DNA from: Candidatus Gemmiger excrementavium
Lineage (GTDB): Bacteria > Bacillota > Clostridia > Oscillospirales > Ruminococcaceae
Direction: 5' to 3'
Assembly: GCA_019116485.1 (NCBI GenBank)
Contig: DXBO01000134.1
Coordinates: 1-64,000, forward strand
DNA: 64,000 nt
The translations under genes were made by a program, and so were the position numbers. A model generated the notes under the pieces. The model saw nothing but the letters and a program-made list of their open reading frames with translations, had not been told where the DNA came from and made no database searches. Each line of letters begins with the position of its first letter. The stretch's first letter is position 1. Below, in pieces: positions 34,707 through 44,521 of this stretch.

Positions 34707-34759
34707 GTTATACTGTCAATAACTGTTACATTGTGATTGCAGGAAAGAAGGATGTGCGC

Positions 34760-35890
34760 ATGATTCCTTTCAACGTGCCCCCCTGCGTGGGCGATGAGAT
34801 GAAATATATCCAGGAGGCGGTGGCCTCCCATAAAATCTGCGGCGACGGTGCTTTTACCAAAAAGTGCAACGCCTGGCTGGAAGACCGCTTCGGCGCCCAG
34901 AAAGTGCTGCTGACCACCAGCGGCACCACCGCCCTGGACATGGCCATGCTGCTGTGTGACCTGCAGCCCGGGGACGAGGTGATCCTGCCCAGCTTTACCT
35001 TCTCCAGCACGGCCACGTCGGCGGTGCTGGCAGGGGCCAAACTGGTGTTTGTGGACATCCGCCCCGACACCATGAACATTGATGAGACCAAGATCGAGGC
35101 CGCCATCACCGACAGGACCAAAGTCATCATGGTCGTGCACTACGCGGGCGTGGCCTGTGAAATGGACACCATCCTGGACATTGCCCGCCGCCACAACCTG
35201 ATGGTGGTGGAGGACGCCGCCCAGGGCGTTATGAGCAGCTACAAGGGCAAGGCGCTGGGCACGTTGGGCGATTTCGGCTGTTATTCCTTCCATGAGACTA
35301 AAAACTACTCCATGGGCGAGGGCGGCGCGCTGGTCATCAACAACCCTGCCTACAACGAGCGGGCCGAGATCCTGCGGGAAAAAGGCACCAACCGGGCCAA
35401 GTTCTTCCGCGGCCAGGTGGACAAGTACACCTGGGTGGATTTCGGCGACAGCTACCTGCCCAGCGAACTTAACGCCGCTTATCTGTGGGCCCAGCTGCTT
35501 CACGCAGACGACATCAACCATGACCGTATGGCCAGCTGGGATGCCTACCGGGCCGCATTCCAGCCCCTGGCCGATGCCGGCAAAGTGGAACTGCCCACGA
35601 TCCCGGCAGACTGTGTGCACAATGCCCACATGTTCTACCTCAAGTGCAAGGACCTGGAGGAGCGCACCGCGCTGATCCAGTATCTCAAGGAGCAGGGGGT
35701 TATGGCGGTGTTCCACTACATCCCGCTGCACTCCGCCCCGGCGGGCCTGAAATTCGGCCGCTTTGACGGCGAGGACCGCTATACCACCCGGGAGAGCGAG
35801 CGCCTGGTCCGTCTGCCGCTGTACTACGGCCTGACCCCGGCAGACCGCAATAAGGTGATCGAGCATGTCCTTGGGTTCTATAACCGGTAA
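34760..35890 (+). CDS. DegT/DnrJ/EryC1/StrS sugar aminotransferase, WecE (RffA)-like
   Basis: MIPFNVPPCVGDEMKYIQEAVASHKICGDGAFTKKCNAWLEDRFGAQKVLLTTSGTTALDMAMLL; EDAAQGVMSSYKGKALGTLGDFGCYSFHETKNYSMGEGGAL. Confidence 0.92.
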   Translation: MIPFNVPPCVGDEMKYIQEAVASHKICGDGAFTKKCNAWLEDRFGAQKVLLTTSGTTALDMAMLLCDLQPGDEVILPSFTFSSTATSAVLAGAKLVFVDIRPDTMNIDETKIEAAITDRTKVIMVVHYAGVACEMDTILDIARRHNLMVVEDAAQGVMSSYKGKALGTLGDFGCYSFHETKNYSMGEGGALVINNPAYNERAEILREKGTNRAKFFRGQVDKYTWVDFGDSYLPSELNAAYLWAQLLHADDINHDRMASWDAYRAAFQPLADAGKVELPTIPADCVHNAHMFYLKCKDLEERTALIQYLKEQGVMAVFHYIPLHSAPAGLKFGRFDGEDRYTTRESERLVRLPLYYGLTPADRNKVIEHVLGFYNR

Positions 35891-37382
35891 TCCCCGCCGG
35901 CGGGCCGCTTTGACCGCACTGGCGGTGCTGGTTGGGGCGCTGATTTTTCTGCTGGGGTACGAATGGATCGTCTACCAGGTGCCCCCGTGGCAGATCTATC
36001 TGCCCGCCAGTTCCTGGAGCGACGAGGTGCTGTACAGCAAGCAGCTGGCGGCGGTGGTGCAGTATGGTGCGCCCCAGGGGTATTTCGGTTTCAATGAGTC
36101 CCATGCCGAGATCGGCACCTTTGCAGCCTGGGGCCCCATGGTGTTTCTGTTGTATGCCATTCCCGGCTTTGTGCTGCGGGGGGACAATGCCTTTTTGTGG
36201 TGCAACCTGTTTTTTGTGCTGGCAGGGTGGCTGGTCTTTGTGCGGGCCGCCCGGCTCAGTGTGCCGCGGCAGCTGCTGTTTGCCGCGGCGCTGGCCTGCC
36301 TGAACGCGCCGGTGCGGTATATCTTTTCTGCCATGCAGGAACCGCTGCACTACGGGCTGGTGCTGGCGGTCCTCGGCACCGGGCTCTTGGTGCGCCGCAC
36401 GGGGCGCAAAGGGGCCTGGGCGGCGCTGTGCGCCCTGTGTGCTGCCGCCACGCTGGTGCGGCCCTATAACATCGCCCTGTGGCTCTATCCGCTGGCATTG
36501 GCCTGGCCCCGGCGCGGCGCACTGCTGCGCTGCCTGGCGGGGGCAGGGGCATCGCTGGCGGGCACCCTGGTGCTTATGAGCAAGTTCTATGCGCCCTATT
36601 TCTTTACCAATGTGGACCTGACGCCGGTCTCGATGCTGGCCCGGCTGCAGGTACTGTCTGCCTGCAAGTATACCGCCCGCAAGCTGCTCACCGCCCTGGA
36701 GCAGGTAGGGCAGGAGGCGGTGGCGGCGCTGCAGGGGGACGGCGGGGGCTACTACCTGGTGTTTCTGCTGCTGCTGACCGTCACGGCGGTTTCCTTCGCA
36801 TGGGCTTTGTACCGTAAGGCTCCCTGCTTCTGGAAAGGCTGTGCCCTGGGCACCTCGCTGGTGGTCTTTGCGGCGCTGATGCTGATGTACCGCACCACCG
36901 AGGCTTCCCGCCATACGCTGGTGCTGGACCTGCTGCTGCTGGCCACCCTGCTGCTGGAGAGCCCCCGCCCTGCCGCCGGTACGACGGCTGGCCTGGCGGT
37001 GCTGACCGCGGCGGGTATAGTGGCCCTGACCGCCAACGGCGGTTTCGGCGTGCCGGGTTACCGCCCGGCCATTGCCGGGGAGGTGGAGGCCCTGCAGGCG
37101 GCGCTGACCCGGAGCCAGGCCCAGGTGCAGGGGGACGATCCTTGGGACCGCACCATTGCCTATTCTTTCCTGGATGATGCCCATGCCGGTATGCTGTATG
37201 CCGCGCCCACCGGTATGGGGGTGCAGTTTGACGAGAACAGCTACCTGGCCGATACATCGCATTCCATCTATTCCCGCTATATCATGACGGGGCCGGGCAG
37301 TGCGGTGGAGCAGCGGCTGCTGGCCGAAGGCTGGGAGCTGCTGTACCAGGGGGAATATTGTACCGTATATGAGCGCCCCTGA
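35865..37382 (+). CDS. Multi-spanning membrane protein, putative GT-C-type glycosyltransferase (paralog A)
   Basis: About 10 hydrophobic segments; WSDEVLYSKQLAAVVQYGAPQGYFGFNESHAEIGTFAAWGP; overlaps wecE-like gene; homologous to 37931-39472. Confidence 0.8.
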   Translation: MSLGSITGNPRRRAALTALAVLVGALIFLLGYEWIVYQVPPWQIYLPASSWSDEVLYSKQLAAVVQYGAPQGYFGFNESHAEIGTFAAWGPMVFLLYAIPGFVLRGDNAFLWCNLFFVLAGWLVFVRAARLSVPRQLLFAAALACLNAPVRYIFSAMQEPLHYGLVLAVLGTGLLVRRTGRKGAWAALCALCAAATLVRPYNIALWLYPLALAWPRRGALLRCLAGAGASLAGTLVLMSKFYAPYFFTNVDLTPVSMLARLQVLSACKYTARKLLTALEQVGQEAVAALQGDGGGYYLVFLLLLTVTAVSFAWALYRKAPCFWKGCALGTSLVVFAALMLMYRTTEASRHTLVLDLLLLATLLLESPRPAAGTTAGLAVLTAAGIVALTANGGFGVPGYRPAIAGEVEALQAALTRSQAQVQGDDPWDRTIAYSFLDDAHAGMLYAAPTGMGVQFDENSYLADTSHSIYSRYIMTGPGSAVEQRLLAEGWELLYQGEYCTVYERP

Positions 37383-37400
37383 GGGGAGAGAGAGGGAGAG

Positions 37401-37934
37401 ATGACTATGCAGGAACTGCCCCGGATCACCGGTGACCGCGTGGCGCTGCGCCCCATCACCGACGCGGATACCGACCATATCGTCGCATGGCGCAACACAC
37501 CTTCGGTGATGCAGAATTTTATTTTCCGCCAGACCTTCACGCCGGAGATGCACCGGAACTGGCTGACCACCAAGGTGGCCACCGGCCAGGTGGTGCAGTA
37601 TATCATAGAGGATAAGGCCGATGGCCGCCCGGTGGGGTCGGTCTATTACCGGGACATTGACCCGGCCAACCACAGTGCCGAGTACGGTATCTTCATCGGG
37701 GAAGAGAACGCCCGGGGCAAGGGCTTCGGCACCGAGACGGCACGCCTGTTCACCGAGTTTGGTTTCACCGTACTGGGGCTGCACCGCATCAGCCTGCGCC
37801 TGCTGGCCGAGAATCTGCCCGCCCGCCGCAGCTACGAAAAGGCAGGTTTTGCGGAAGAAGGGCTCTTCCGGGATATGGTGCTGCTGGATGGCCGCTATCG
37901 CGACGTGGTTTTTATGGCCAAACTGGCGCCGTGA
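37401..37934 (+). CDS. GNAT-family N-acetyltransferase (RimJ/RimL-like)
   Basis: RITGDRVALRPITDADTDHIVAWRNTPSV; SAEYGIFIGEENARGKGFGTETARLFTEFGFTVLGLHRISLRLLAENLPARRSYEKAGFAEEG. Confidence 0.9.
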   Translation: MTMQELPRITGDRVALRPITDADTDHIVAWRNTPSVMQNFIFRQTFTPEMHRNWLTTKVATGQVVQYIIEDKADGRPVGSVYYRDIDPANHSAEYGIFIGEENARGKGFGTETARLFTEFGFTVLGLHRISLRLLAENLPARRSYEKAGFAEEGLFRDMVLLDGRYRDVVFMAKLAP

Positions 37935-39472
37935 TCCAGCCGAAAGGGGAGGAAACGTTGGAAAAAGTAAAGAAACTGCTGCAAAAGACCCCCAACGCGC
38001 TGCTCTGCGTCTTGGGGGCGGCCCTGTTTCTGCTGGTATTTTACAAGCTGGCCTATCGCACCCCGCTGGGGGAAATCTGGCTGGTTCCCAGCATGGATAA
38101 CGATGAGGTCATTTACAACCGGCAGGTGGTCAGCATTCTTACCCATGGCGGACCCCAGGGGTATTTCGGTTACGAGGAGACCCATGCCAATATCGGCCGC
38201 TATGGCACCTGGGGACCGCTGCTTATCTGGGTGTACGCATTGCCCGGCTTTTTGTTCGGCAGCAGCGTGAACACCGTGCTGTGGTGCAATGTGTTGTTTG
38301 CCATTGCAGGGCTGGCGGTTTTTGTCTTTGCTGCTCGTCTGCCCCTGTGGCAAGCGGCTGTGTTTGCCCTGGCCTACGTCTGTGTGTGGGCGCCCATTGA
38401 CTTTATTTTTTCCGGCTCATCAGAGTCGCTGCACTATGCCCTGGCGCTGATTATTGTGGGGTCGTCGGCGGCACTGGCCCGGCGCAACGCCCCGGGCTGG
38501 CTGGCGGTGGCGGCTGTGGCCTGTGCCCTGGAAACGATCTTTCGTCCCTATGCGCTGCTGTTCTGGGCTTTCCCGCTGGCGGCGGTATGGGCCCGGCGGC
38601 GGTATCGCTGGCTGTGCGCTGGCGGCGCGGCGGCCAGCTTTGCCTTTGCCTTGTTCTCGATGACGCAGTTGTCGGCGCCTTACTTCAGCGGCGGCGGCAT
38701 GGACTTTACGGGGTTCCGCTTGCTTGCCGGCGGGCAGTTGGCGGAAGCCGTACACTATGAACTGCAGCGTGCGGCGGAATTGCTGCGTGTCCTGTGGGTA
38801 GGGGACCTGGGGCCCACGCTGCAGGGAAATCCGCAGTATGTAGGGGTCAGCTGCGTGATCTTTCTCGTACTGGTCCTGGTTACGGTGGGCTGCCTTGTCT
38901 GGGACCTGACGCACAAAAGGCCCCGGCGGTGGAAGACCATTGCCCTTGGCTGTACCGTCGTGATCGCCATGGTGCTGCTGTTCATGTACAACATCGCTCC
39001 CCGCCACCTGACGTTGCTCTGCATGCTGCTGCTGGGGTCTCTGGCGGTGGAAAACGCCCCCCAGTCGGCGGTATGGCTGCCGGTGCTGGCGGTTCTGCTG
39101 CTGCCCATGAATGTGGAGCGCAGCAGTATGCCCTGCTATAATGCAGAGATCGCCGAGCAGATCACTGCGGTGGAAACTGCCCTGACCGAGAGTGTGACTG
39201 CCCGGGACAGCGACGATCCCTGGGATTCCACCCTGGCCTACGCCTATGCCGACGATGTGTTCCACGGCTACCTCTATGCGGTGCCCGCCGGGATGGGCAT
39301 TGAGTTTGACAACAACACCTATCTTGCCGACCCGGCCAACCCCATCTATTCCCGCTACGCCATGGTCAACCACGGCACCGACGCCGAAGCGCGGCTTTTG
39401 GCCGACGGCTGGCAGGAACTGGTCTCCACCAAGGACCTGGTGGTGTATGAACGGCCCGAGGCCGGGCAATAA
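37931..39472 (+). CDS. Multi-spanning membrane protein, putative GT-C-type glycosyltransferase (paralog B)
   Basis: MDNDEVIYNRQVVSILTHGGPQGYFGYEETHANIGRYGTWGP; matches paralog A at both ends. TTG at 37958 after aaaggggagg may be the real start. Confidence 0.8.
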   Translation: MIQPKGEETLEKVKKLLQKTPNALLCVLGAALFLLVFYKLAYRTPLGEIWLVPSMDNDEVIYNRQVVSILTHGGPQGYFGYEETHANIGRYGTWGPLLIWVYALPGFLFGSSVNTVLWCNVLFAIAGLAVFVFAARLPLWQAAVFALAYVCVWAPIDFIFSGSSESLHYALALIIVGSSAALARRNAPGWLAVAAVACALETIFRPYALLFWAFPLAAVWARRRYRWLCAGGAAASFAFALFSMTQLSAPYFSGGGMDFTGFRLLAGGQLAEAVHYELQRAAELLRVLWVGDLGPTLQGNPQYVGVSCVIFLVLVLVTVGCLVWDLTHKRPRRWKTIALGCTVVIAMVLLFMYNIAPRHLTLLCMLLLGSLAVENAPQSAVWLPVLAVLLLPMNVERSSMPCYNAEIAEQITAVETALTESVTARDSDDPWDSTLAYAYADDVFHGYLYAVPAGMGIEFDNNTYLADPANPIYSRYAMVNHGTDAEARLLADGWQELVSTKDLVVYERPEAGQ

Positions 39473-39487
39473 GAGGGGAGATACAAC

Positions 39488-40429
39488 ATGCAGAAAATTT
39501 CCTATGTGATCCCATGCTACCGCTCCGCACATACGCTGGAAGCCGTGGTGGCCGAGATCACCGCCACCATGGCCGGGCTGGCCCGGTATGACTATGAGGT
39601 CGTGCTGGTCAACGACTGCTCGCCGGATGATACCATCGGCACCATCCGCCGGCTGGTGGCTGCCGACCCCCATGTGCAGGGGGTGGACCTGGCCAAGAAC
39701 TTCGGCCAGCATGCGGCGCTGATGGCAGGGTTCCACCAGTGCAGCGGCGACATCATTGTCTGCCTGGACGACGACGGCCAGACCCCTGCCGATGAGGTGG
39801 GCAAACTGCTGGACAAGATCGAGGCGGGGTACGACGTGGTATATGCCCGGTACGACACCAAAAGGCAGGCGGGATGGCGCAACCTGGGCAGCTGGGTCAA
39901 CAGCAAAATGACCGAGATCATGCTGGGCAAAGCCCCCGACCTGGTGGTGAACAGCTATTTCGCGGCCCGGCGCTTCGTGGTGGAAGAGATGATCCGCTAT
40001 GAGCACTGCTACCCCTATGTGATCGGTCTGGTGCTGCGTACCACCAAAAACATCTGCAACGTGCCGGTGCACCACCGCCAGCGGGAGGAGGGCCGCTCCG
40101 GCTACACGCTGCGCAAGCTGCTGGGGTTGTGGATGAATGGCTTTACCTCTTTCTCGGTCAAGCCGCTGCGCATCGCCACCTATTTCGGCACGCTGTCCGC
40201 TCTGGCGGGTTTCCTCTACCTGATCTTTATCGTCATCAACCATTTTACCCGTCATACGGCTCCCCTTGGCTGGGCCTCCACCACGGCACTGCTGCTGTTG
40301 CTGGGCGGGGTGATCCTGATTGTGCTGGGGCTCATTGGCGAGTATGTGGGCCGCATCTATATGTGCGCCAACGCCGCGCCTCAATATGTGGCCCGGGAAT
40401 ATCTGCACCATGAGGAGGAAAAACGGTGA
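39488..40429 (+). CDS. GT2 polyprenyl-phosphate glycosyltransferase (ArnC/GtrB/DPM1-like)
   Basis: YVIPCYRSAHTLEAVVAEI; VNDCSPDDT; AKNFGQHAALMAGF; CLDDDGQTPADEV; two C-terminal TMs. Confidence 0.92.
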   Translation: MQKISYVIPCYRSAHTLEAVVAEITATMAGLARYDYEVVLVNDCSPDDTIGTIRRLVAADPHVQGVDLAKNFGQHAALMAGFHQCSGDIIVCLDDDGQTPADEVGKLLDKIEAGYDVVYARYDTKRQAGWRNLGSWVNSKMTEIMLGKAPDLVVNSYFAARRFVVEEMIRYEHCYPYVIGLVLRTTKNICNVPVHHRQREEGRSGYTLRKLLGLWMNGFTSFSVKPLRIATYFGTLSALAGFLYLIFIVINHFTRHTAPLGWASTTALLLLLGGVILIVLGLIGEYVGRIYMCANAAPQYVAREYLHHEEEKR

Positions 40430-40785
40430 AACAGGCGAAATGGTTCCTGATACTGCACATCTTTTTGGGAATCTATGCGCTCAGCAGTGTGTGCAGCAAA
40501 CTGGCAGCCCGGCAGCCTTTTCTCAGCCTGCCGTTTCTGCTGCTGTACGGCGGTATGCTGCTGGCGCTGGTGGTCTATGCTTTTGGCTGGCAGCAGGTCA
40601 TCAAGCACCTGCCGCTGACCACCGCTTACGCCAACAAGGCCGTTACCGTGGTGTGGGGGATTCTGTTGGGGCTGCTGCTCTTTGACGAGACGGTCACCCC
40701 CCGGCAGATTGTGGGCGCGGTCATCATCATCGTCGGCATTGTGCTGTTCGTGCGGGCCGACCACGAAGAGGAGGACCGCTCATGA
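40426..40785 (+). CDS. EamA/SMR-type small membrane transporter (ArnE-like)
   Basis: 119 aa, four TM; LPLTTAYANKAVTVVWGILLGLLLFDETVTPRQIVGAVIIIVGIVLFV; ATGA overlaps with neighbours. Confidence 0.85.
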   Translation: MKQAKWFLILHIFLGIYALSSVCSKLAARQPFLSLPFLLLYGGMLLALVVYAFGWQQVIKHLPLTTAYANKAVTVVWGILLGLLLFDETVTPRQIVGAVIIIVGIVLFVRADHEEEDRS

Positions 40786-41129
40786 CACAGGCACAGCTTC
40801 CCTATGTGCTGCTCTATCTGTGCAGTACCTTTCTGGCCTCGGTGTCCCAGGTGCTTCTGAAGAAGGCTGCCCTGCGGGAACACAAATCTTTGTTGGCCGA
40901 ATACACCGACTGGCGGGTCATCCTGGGCTACGGTCTGTTTGTGGGGTGTTCTCTGCTGACTATGCTGGCCTACAAAGGGGTGCCGCTGAACATCGGCCCC
41001 GTGCTGGAAGCCACCGGCTATCTGTATGTGACGGTGTTCGGTGTTACCATCTTCCACGAAAAGATGAACCCCAAAAAAATCGGCGCCCTGGCCCTGATCC
41101 TGCTGGGCATCCTGGTCTACGCCCTGTAA
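40782..41129 (+). CDS. EamA/SMR-type small membrane transporter (ArnF-like)
   Basis: 115 aa, four TM; VPLNIGPVLEATGYLYVTVFGVTIFHEKMNPKKIGALALILLGILVYAL. Confidence 0.85.
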   Translation: MTQAQLPYVLLYLCSTFLASVSQVLLKKAALREHKSLLAEYTDWRVILGYGLFVGCSLLTMLAYKGVPLNIGPVLEATGYLYVTVFGVTIFHEKMNPKKIGALALILLGILVYAL

Positions 41130-41138
41130 AAATGCAAA

Positions 41139-41175
41139 AATCATGCCCCCGACAACTTTTGTCGGGGGCATGATT
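41139..41175. terminator. Bidirectional terminator
   Basis: 17-bp stem aatcatgcccccgacaa-ctt-ttgtcgggggcatgatt. Confidence 0.85.
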
Positions 41176-41188
41176 GATTTGCGGGGGA

Positions 41189-41878
41189 TTACCACCATTC
41201 GGGCAGGCGCTGGCGGCGGTTCAGGGATTGCTGGGAGCGCAGCGGCGCGGTCTCCTGCTCCACCACGGTGGCCAGGGCATCCAGGGCCAGGGCCAGCAGG
41301 ATGCCGAACACCACGTCGATGGCACTGTGCTGCTTGAGCAGCATGGTGGAAGCGATGATGGCCAGACACAGTGCCGAGGCGACAGGGCGCATCCACCGGC
41401 GGCGGGGGGCGTCAAAGCAACGGCAGCGGTAGTAGGCCAGCATCAGCGTTACCGAGTTGAAAACATGGATGGAGGGGCATACGTTGGTGGAGGTGTCGCT
41501 GCGGTAGAGCTGGCGCACTGCGATGGCAAAGATATCGTTGCCAGGCACCACCCGGGGGCGCAGCATGACGCCGTTGGGCACTACCAGGCAGAACAGCAGG
41601 GCCAGCGTCATGCCGGTGAACAGCGGCAGGCACAGACGCCAGAAATCCCGCCGGGGCGCCCGCCACAACAGATAAAACAGTGTGAAAGGAATCCACGGGA
41701 ACCACAGCGCATAGGGCACAATGGCATATTTGCAGAATGGGATCAAATCATCCAGCCGGCAGTGCAGCCACAGATCCGGCGGGATATGGCTGTTCTCCAG
41801 CAGAAAGAAGAAACTCAGGTAAAAGACCAGGTACAATCCCATGAAATACACGGGATGGCGCATACACCAGCTACGCAT
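41189..41878 (-). CDS. Membrane-associated phosphatase, PAP2-like
   Basis: CPSIHVFNSVTLMLAYYRC; KQHSAIDVVFGILLALALDAL. Confidence 0.82.
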   Translation of the reverse strand: MRSWCMRHPVYFMGLYLVFYLSFFFLLENSHIPPDLWLHCRLDDLIPFCKYAIVPYALWFPWIPFTLFYLLWRAPRRDFWRLCLPLFTGMTLALLFCLVVPNGVMLRPRVVPGNDIFAIAVRQLYRSDTSTNVCPSIHVFNSVTLMLAYYRCRCFDAPRRRWMRPVASALCLAIIASTMLLKQHSAIDVVFGILLALALDALATVVEQETAPLRSQQSLNRRQRLPEWW

Positions 41879-42118
41879 GGAAAACTCCTTTGCAACGATG
41901 CGGAAATGTACTTTGGCGATGCCCCATTATACGCCTGGAGGCATGCCGGACGCAAGCGGAAAACACGACAAGAAACGCCGGGAAAGTGCGCGGGATTTTG
42001 TACGCAATGGCGGTCAATTGTCGGTTTTACGTCGTTCTATTCAATATAACGAGCGGCAGGCGCGAAATTTTGCAATCTTTGTAAAATTTTTTTCGGGGCG
42101 GCTGCAAAGCGGCATGGC

Positions 42119-42146
42119 AAAAGGCCCTGCACAAGCAGGGCCTTTG
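42119..42146 (-). terminator. Terminator for the YfhO-like gene
   Basis: aaaggccctgc-acaa-gcagggccttt. Confidence 0.75.
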
Positions 42147-42161
42147 GATATGCGGAAATAT

Positions 42162-44510
42162 TCAGGCGGCGCGGCGGTGCAGGTGCAGCGCCCAGGCGGC
42201 GCTGCTCAGCAGGCAGAGGGCTGAGAGTACCTCAAACACCCGCCAGAGCGCCGGGGACTGCCAGGCTACGGCGATGGTGCCGCTGTACCCGGCGGGGATG
42301 GTCAGTACCACCCGCATGTTCTCGCCGCTGGTCATAGTCACCGGGGCGCCGGTGGCGGTATCGGAGGCTGTATAATGCCCGTAGTTGAAGATGGGCAGCG
42401 AGATGTCGGTCTCGCCGCCGGCGTTCTCTACGCTGACCAGCGCCACACCGTTTTGTTTTTCATAGCCGGTCAGGGTCAGGTCCTCGCTGCCGGGTTTGGG
42501 CTGCGCCCAGATGGTCTCGTAAATGCTGGTGCCGTCGATCATGTATTCTCCCACGCCTACGTTCCGGGTGTCGTTCTGGCTGATGGTGTTCCAGGACGCC
42601 TGGGAACAGGGCAGCAGCTGCATCTGGAAGACGATCACGCCCACCGCCGTGCAGACGGCCAGGGCCAGGACGGCCAGCCGGGACGTAGAGGGACGCCAGT
42701 TTTGCAGCAGCTGAAGGGCTGCCAGGGCAGCGGTGCAGAACAGCAGACAGGCAAAGGCTAAGAAACGCCAGGGATACTGGAAGGTGGCTGCAAATTTGGC
42801 CAAGGTATGCCCCAACCAGTTTTCTGCAAAATCCCAAGGAAAAACCTGCAGCGAAAGTACGACCGCCAACAGTCCCAGACCGGTGGCGCTGCGCAGCACC
42901 GCCAGGGGACGCCGGTCAGTCCAGCACTCCCGCCGCGCTATGCAGAACAGCGCCAGGGCCAGCCCCAGCAGCAGGGCCGGTCCTGGCGTTAGGCTCATGT
43001 CAGTGGTAGTGCCGGTGAATGTGCCTCCGAAACCAGGCCCCAAGGGATTGAGCAACTGCATCAGGTAGAGGCCTTCCCTCTGGGGTTTGCCCACCAGTTC
43101 ATTGTTTACCTGTAAGTTCAGTGACACGGCGGTAGACAGGAAAGGCAACAGAAACCAAGCACTCAACCCCAAGGACAGGGCGGCGGCTTTAGCCCAAGCC
43201 AGCAGGCGAGCGGGACGCAACGTGCGGCGCAGCCGCAGTAGGCAGAACACCAACAGAAATACCGCCGTTAATTCTGTGGAGATTAGGTGGCTCTGCACCA
43301 AGGCTGCCATGCCGAAGGCCAGCGGCGCCCAGTGGACAAAGCGGGGTTTTTCCTCCGTATACAAGTTGTAGACGCCCAGCAGCACCAGCGGCAGAAAGCT
43401 GATGGCGGTGTATTCGCCCACGGCAGCCCGGAAGTAGACGCAGACCAGCCGGTAGGCGGAAAGGGTGTACAGCGCCGCGCCCAGCAGCCCCAGGCGGCGG
43501 CTGGCGGTGATTTTGGCAAAACAGGCGTAACTGCACAGGCAGGCGGCCAGCGTTACCGCAAATACGTAGGCCTGGTAGCAGGTGCGCAGGGGCAGCCAAA
43601 GATTGTACAGCAGGGCGGGCAATGTCAGAAATAGCTCGCAATAGCACAGAGGATTGGCGTACCCGTACCCGTTCAGTGTGGAGGTGGCCATGCGCACCGG
43701 GAATTGCCCATAGGAAAGTTCCGCCGCCATAGCGGTGATACGCTGCAGGTGATAGCACAAGTCGTGGCCGTAGTACAGCAGGTTGGAAAACAGCGGCAGA
43801 CAGGCCGCCGCCGTGATACCCAGCAGTGCCAGCGGCAGCCGCAATGCCCGGCGGCGGGCGGCGCCGGCGGCATCCACCCGGGCAAAGAGCAGCCAGTACA
43901 CAAAATCCACTGCCGCAAAGAACAGGGCAAAACACAGCAGCCGGGTCAGCCGGTAGACAGGCTGCTCTGTCAATTGGATGGAATACAGATAGAGCTGGCC
44001 TTCCTTGTAGGCCAGGGTGGCGGTCAGGTCGCTGATCCGCGCACCGAAGCCCACCCACAGCCGGGTGGAAACGGTGCGGTGGCCATCGTCCAGCGTCAGC
44101 TCGTCGGCGTTGACGGCGGAAGGGTTCCCTGCCGAGGAAAAACGCAGGGAACCGGCGCTCTGCAATACACTGAAAGTGGGAACGTCCGGCGTCTGGCAGG
44201 AAAAATAGTTTACCGTCACCTCATAAGCGCCGGAAGGCAGTGCCGCCCCGGCGGTAGAAAAGGTGATCTCCTTGTCGGTCTGGAAAGAACCGTCGTTCCA
44301 AATCTGCAGGGAGCCGCCGTCCTCACTCAGGGCAGCGATGTCGGCAAATTCGTTGGCAAAATCCTGGGGGGCCAAGGCCAATGTGGCAGGAGCGCCGAAC
44401 AGACCGGCCACCAGTGCGGCCAGCAGGACCACCTGCAGAGCCAGCACCAGGGCAAACCCCTTGTTGCGGCGCAAATAGGCGATACATTGTTGCATGATTT
44501 CTGTCCTCAT
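42162..44510 (-). CDS. YfhO-like / PTPS-related polytopic membrane protein (782 aa)
   Basis: YYGHDLCYHLQRITAMAAELSYGQFPVRMATSTLNGYGYANPLCYCELFLTLPALLY; many TM segments; C-terminal extracellular beta-rich region. Confidence 0.75.
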   Translation of the reverse strand: MRTEIMQQCIAYLRRNKGFALVLALQVVLLAALVAGLFGAPATLALAPQDFANEFADIAALSEDGGSLQIWNDGSFQTDKEITFSTAGAALPSGAYEVTVNYFSCQTPDVPTFSVLQSAGSLRFSSAGNPSAVNADELTLDDGHRTVSTRLWVGFGARISDLTATLAYKEGQLYLYSIQLTEQPVYRLTRLLCFALFFAAVDFVYWLLFARVDAAGAARRRALRLPLALLGITAAACLPLFSNLLYYGHDLCYHLQRITAMAAELSYGQFPVRMATSTLNGYGYANPLCYCELFLTLPALLYNLWLPLRTCYQAYVFAVTLAACLCSYACFAKITASRRLGLLGAALYTLSAYRLVCVYFRAAVGEYTAISFLPLVLLGVYNLYTEEKPRFVHWAPLAFGMAALVQSHLISTELTAVFLLVFCLLRLRRTLRPARLLAWAKAAALSLGLSAWFLLPFLSTAVSLNLQVNNELVGKPQREGLYLMQLLNPLGPGFGGTFTGTTTDMSLTPGPALLLGLALALFCIARRECWTDRRPLAVLRSATGLGLLAVVLSLQVFPWDFAENWLGHTLAKFAATFQYPWRFLAFACLLFCTAALAALQLLQNWRPSTSRLAVLALAVCTAVGVIVFQMQLLPCSQASWNTISQNDTRNVGVGEYMIDGTSIYETIWAQPKPGSEDLTLTGYEKQNGVALVSVENAGGETDISLPIFNYGHYTASDTATGAPVTMTSGENMRVVLTIPAGYSGTIAVAWQSPALWRVFEVLSALCLLSSAAWALHLHRRAA

Positions 44511-44521
44511 CCTCCTGTGGT

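Noticed and set aside
35700-37784. 694-aa minus-strand ORF
   Set aside because: Antisense to coding genes; crosses several start and stop regions on the opposite strand
38420-40411. 663-aa minus-strand ORF
   Set aside because: Antisense to the GT-C-like protein and GT2 genes; compositional artefact
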